From NCBI RefSeq assembly GCF_002865645.1, contig NW_020194558.1, forward strand, positions 744,001-808,000: a DNA stretch of 64,000 bases, read 5' to 3'. This document shows positions 61,042-64,000 of this stretch, in pieces (the first letter of the stretch is position 1; every line of letters starts with the position of its first letter). The translations under genes were made by a program, and so were the position numbers. Below the pieces are notes generated by a model. It was not told where the DNA came from. It did no database searches and saw only the letters and a list, made by a program, of their open reading frames with translations. Source of the stretch: Hyaloscypha bicolor E (taxonomy: Eukaryota > Ascomycota > Leotiomycetes > Helotiales > Hyaloscyphaceae).

Positions 61042-61587
61042 TTTCGAATATATCGAGTATAAGTAAGTATATTTGTAATAGAAAGTATATTAATAGGAGT
61101 AATAGTTGAGGTTTTATATGGAATAGAAGTATAGGGAAGAAATAAAAATCGAGGAAATCGATATGCTTTTATAGAAAGTTCTAATATTCTAAGGGCTTCT
61201 TAATTATTCTTCTAATTAGAAAGAGTCCCCTTATTTCGGAGATTCTAGTCTCATAATTCCTAATTTTTACTAATAGAATTACTATTATTATTAAGTTCTT
61301 AAGTCGATGTAATTCTAGAAGTATCGTGGAGGTTCGGCTCGCTTACCAAGCGCCGCCACCACTTGATTGGGTGGCGAGGTGGCGCTAGAGCGGGAGTGCC
61401 CGGGGCTTTACCTAATAAGGCTAGCCTGTCACGTGCGTGAATCACGTGCACACTACCAAAAGTATTCATGAATATTCATGAATAGCTTAATTAGAATATG
61501 AATAGAATATAAGTAGTGGGAATTTTTGATGAATAGAATATGAGTAGGGGCCACTACTCTATTCTACTCTATTCATTGTTCACACTG

Positions 61588-61859
61588 AATATTTCAAAGC
61601 AGAAGTACTATTATCATTGGGAAGCAAAACCTCTTTCGGTTTATGGCCTAAGCGCCCAAGGTACTAACGAGCGTAAAGAGAGAATGATAAGTGGTCTCTA
61701 AATGCAGACTGAGGTAACCATGTCACAGTTCGTGCGTTAAAAGTCTGATGGGAGGCTAAATCTCCCAAGATTGTCGCGGTTCAGAAATGAAGCATATCAT
61801 GCCAGAAAATGACACCTCTGTGTCTCCATCCCCCGGTCCAAACCCACTTAGTCAATGCC
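61588..61859. other. Right target duplication (61,588-61,595) and downstream flank of the 166-residue gene
   Basis: It begins with AATATTTC. No gene is present. Confidence 0.6.
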
Positions 61860-62360
61860 CTAAAAGAAGTCAGTAGGTTCTCCTAGGTCTATTATTTTAC
61901 TACTCACAGCCTTAGAATCACCAATCCCAGGAAAAATAAATGGACCATCCCCATCATTCTTCCCCTCATCTCCTGAATCCGCTGCAACAATAGCAACGCC
62001 ATCCTGCGGAACACTGGTGACTCTCACATCATAATCCAACGTGTACTGAATATCATGATGACGTTTGAAGGTTCCATTCCACTTCTTTCCAGTACTGTAA
62101 ACATGGTCAAGAAGAACAACAATGTTTATGTTGTCAAGGGCACCTTCGCGAACCCATTTGTTGCCGTGGCCGTCTTTGAAGATTCCGTCGAATGTGACGC
62201 TGATGGTGTCGGGCATGTTAAGGATGTTTTCAATCCAATTAGCTCGAATTCCGGCGAGAACATCTCGTGAATGCTCAGCTATTCCTATGGAGACACCTGC
62301 ATTATAGTAGGTGGTTGAGTAGTGCTTGAGGATGCTTGCTCTAGTTGCTGGTTCGGCCAT
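61860..62360 (-). CDS. Hypothetical protein, 166 aa, unrecognised
   Basis: The minus-strand ORF is intact, with the start placed at the ATG at 62,360 (MAEPATRAS...). An upstream in-frame ATG would add 26 residues, and that longer N-terminus is not hydrophobic enough for a clear signal peptide. Residues 1-130 look like a compact alpha/beta domain: helices with HYSTTYYNAGVSIGIAEHSR and ILNMPDTISVTFDGIF, then IVVLLDHVYS, and a tryptophan-containing KKWNGTFKRHHDI. Residues 130-166 are acidic and flexible (GDEGKNDGDG). The pattern recalls SnoaL/NTF2-like ketosteroid-isomerase-fold proteins, but I cannot confirm that from motifs. It has no nearby partners. Confidence 0.6.
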   Translation of the reverse strand: MAEPATRASILKHYSTTYYNAGVSIGIAEHSRDVLAGIRANWIENILNMPDTISVTFDGIFKDGHGNKWVREGALDNINIVVLLDHVYSTGKKWNGTFKRHHDIQYTLDYDVRVTSVPQDGVAIVAADSGDEGKNDGDGPFIFPGIGDSKAVSSKIIDLGEPTDFF

Positions 62361-63250
62361 TGTGGCTTTCTTTGCGTGGAATTGGGATGAAGTTACTATG
62401 GGAATGCTTTGACTTGTTAATCTGAATTCTAGATGCATAGTGAAGGTTGCCTGCTACATACGTTATCGGTCAACTCTGTTTCGAATACTTGATCTACCGT
62501 CGGAGTTTCGAGATCAGGAGGTGTGATAATAATGAGAGGCAACTGAAGAAGCGGATTCCGCTCGCTTTATGGACCCGTCGATGACGCTCTACCAATGGCT
62601 TGTATACCAACAATAGTGTAAGAGCTGAATTGAATGTGATCAGTAGCTGACCTCACCGCTGTACACAATATCTTGGCCCAAAGTTTGCGTGGTTGAATAT
62701 CTCGGTTCAGCGGGGTTGCAGTGCTTGGCATAAAGCTGAGGGAGAATAACACGATGTGTCATAATTTTCTTCAGTCATATCTCGTCTGTATCTTAAAACG
62801 AATCGACTGGCACAGAATGTTTCGTCAGTTCCAATCAAAATTCCGTGTAAAGTTGATAACACTAAGGTTCCCGTGGCCTACTGGATCCGGGACTCGCCAC
62901 TTCGAGAAACGTACTCAGGTGGTGTTTAAAATCAGTGTCTTAGAACGCCATTATACTGGGTCATGGTTCACTCCAGCTACGGGTTTCATGAAAACTGAGT
63001 GGCCGTGATAGAAGGCTGAGTGCCATAACCGCATTGAGACTTCAGCTGTGAGACTTGGAAGCAGAGAATCATGCCGGGAAAGCCACGCAAAAAGCCAAGA
63101 AAAAAGAGAAGAAGAAAAAAAACAGGCCACTGAATCTTACTTCCACAAAATGTGACAAGCTATTGAGCTACACAGGTGTGGAAATATAAATCAACTGCAC
63201 CCACAATTGAGAGTTCCGTGTGATCTGCTAGACAAGTATACTTTAACATC
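62361..63250. other. Intergenic region, no convincing gene
   Basis: It holds the upstream flank of the 166-residue gene and the flank of the HET relic. Frames at 62,567-62,752 (minus) and 62,721-63,008 (plus) lack recognisable domains. A purine-rich AAGAAAAAAG stretch lies at about 63,090-63,130. Confidence 0.45.
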
Positions 63251-63574
63251 ATGTGGCTCATAAATACCCCAACAATCAAACTGGGAGAGTTCATCAACGT
63301 AAACAAACCCGAGAGCCGACCTGAGTACGTCATCCTATCGAACACAGGGGGTACAGACGAACTGTCTTCGCTGATACGGTTCATGGCACAGCCGGCTTGC
63401 ATCTTGATATGGGCTTCCAAAGTTATCCTCGACGTGAAATCTATCTTTGTAAGTTGGTGGAGTAGAGTGGCTTTTTTCGCTGGGAAGTTCCTTACGAGAA
63501 ACGCAAGTCACGTCGACTCGGGCTGCGTCAACTTCTTTTCTCCTCAACTCACAGTGGCGAAGTTTCGGGGGTAA
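63251..63574 (+). pseudogene. HET-domain N-terminal relic
   Basis: The first about 35 codons (MWLINTPTIKLGEF ... PEYVILSNTGG) follow the start of fungal heterokaryon-incompatibility (HET) proteins, which usually read M(R/W)L(L/I)NT..L.L.EF ... YAILSHTWG. Here the key HTWG is changed to NTGG. After about residue 45 the frame no longer resembles the HET domain, with no D...W(V/I)DT CCI-type block, so the gene is truncated or frame-shifted. HET proteins trigger cell death on encountering unlike self alleles; this copy cannot be expected to work. Confidence 0.5.
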
Positions 63575-63916
63575 GTTCTGAATTGACACTTCTTGGCTCT
63601 TGGTTCTTGGCTTTTGGCCCTTGGCCCTTGGCTCTTGGCTCTCGATAGGATTCGTCCTCGATTACATATTACAACAATCACACCACTATGCATGGTTTCT
63701 TATTTCACACCGAGTAACTACTATTCCTGGCTCGTGTTTCAAAGGGCTGAGCTGAAAGGATGAGTCGGTGTATCCGTTTGGTCGCTAATGTACGCGTTTG
63801 TATAATTATCGTAGAGGCAGTATTCTCTCTTTTAAACATGCTGATTCTAACCATTCCCGATTTTACAAGAGATCATCTCACAATATTATTGTCGTCTTCG
63901 CTTGATTGCTTGAACA
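63575..63916. other. Intergenic region with a 7-bp tandem repeat
   Basis: It contains the 63,593-63,641 repeat of TTGGYYY units, listed separately. It otherwise holds the likely upstream region of the gene that begins at 63,917. A plus-strand frame 63,760-63,963 overlaps this but is not protein-like. Confidence 0.45.
63593..63641 (+). repeat. Seven-copy heptamer tandem repeat (TTGGYYY)
   Basis: Seven adjacent 7-bp units read TTGGCTC, TTGGTTC, TTGGCTT, TTGGCCC, TTGGCCC, TTGGCTC, TTGGCTC. All keep TTGG, with pyrimidines in the last three places. Confidence 0.9.
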
Positions 63917-64000
63917 ATGGGTTTCTGGAAGAAGATTCAAAAGCTTCAAGTCAAGGACCTTGATATCAACAACAAGAATTCTGCAGTTCGCGAAGGGCTT
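63917..64000 (+). CDS. Possible N-terminus of a gene running off the window
   Basis: The ATG at 63,917 (context GAACAATGGG) opens an unbroken frame to the window end: MGFWKKIQKLQVKDLDINNK and eight further residues. It is basic and amphipathic. Too little is present to name a family, and the reading could be chance. Confidence 0.35.
   Translation, partial: MGFWKKIQKLQVKDLDINNKNSAVREGL

Larger units (their letters stand above)
58059..61587 (-). mobile_element. 3,529-bp hAT DNA transposon with partly decayed transposase
   Basis: The terminal inverted repeats are CAGTGTGAGCAA at 58,059 and, from the opposite strand, CAGTGTGAACAA at 61,587. Subterminal ATTCATGAATATTCATGAATAG repeats occur in both ends. 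It is flanked by a perfect 8-bp duplication, AATATTTC. The interior encodes a hAT transposase on the minus strand. RIP is much lighter than in the 1-33 kb block, so insertion or amplification was probably later. Confidence 0.93.

Overview
The window looks like nuclear DNA of a filamentous ascomycete (Pezizomycotina). The evidence is short GT-AG introns of about 50-80 bases with CTAAC/CTGAC-type branch sites, a fungal rhodopsin-type membrane protein, a Tvp38-like protein, a HET-domain relic, and long AT-rich blocks with the CpA-to-TpA decay expected of repeat-induced point mutation (RIP). A finer placement cannot be made from sequence alone.

Bases 1 to about 33,700 are one large RIP-degraded repeat block with no intact gene. 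Its main parts are two copies of the same Ty3/Gypsy-type retrotransposon, both on the minus strand. The right copy (19,212-32,271) is complete end to end, with two 303-bp LTRs and a short target duplication. The left copy (3,729-13,382) lacks its 5' part and abuts a truncated Ty1/Copia-type relic (13,383-~15,960). A tandem array with units of about 108 bp (32,643-33,040) lies near the right edge, and base composition changes sharply at about 33,700.

Bases 33,700-64,000 are a mosaic of intact genes, decaying genes and DNA transposons. Genes that look intact are a seven-exon rhodopsin-type integral membrane protein (34,291-35,878), a Tvp38/VTT-family Golgi membrane protein (39,399-40,782), a small Dabb-domain protein (45,417-45,828), a beta-rich protein of unknown function (47,779-48,732, minus), a 1,496-residue CHAT-protease-domain protein transcribed divergently from it (49,203-53,771), and a 166-residue unknown (61,860-62,360, minus). 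Genes that are broken are an N-acyl-homoserine-lactonase-like metallo-beta-lactamase (40,955-41,868), a salicylate-hydroxylase-like FAD monooxygenase (43,066-44,446), an Asp/Glu-racemase / maleate-isomerase-like enzyme split by an insertion (45,930-47,032), an SRPK-like kinase (54,996-56,294) and a HET-domain N-terminus (63,251-63,574).

DNA transposons include a 764-bp hAT-type MITE with a perfect 8-bp target duplication that covers the start codon of the lactonase relic, and a 3,529-bp hAT element with transposase (58,059-61,587), also with a perfect 8-bp target duplication. There are two smaller inverted-repeat structures. The lactonase, monooxygenase, Dabb and racemase genes sit side by side and may be what is left of a small catabolic cluster. 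The divergent CHAT-protease and unknown-gene pair is the best candidate for an undescribed system, because fungal CHAT-type proteases are known to be encoded next to the cell-death effectors they process.
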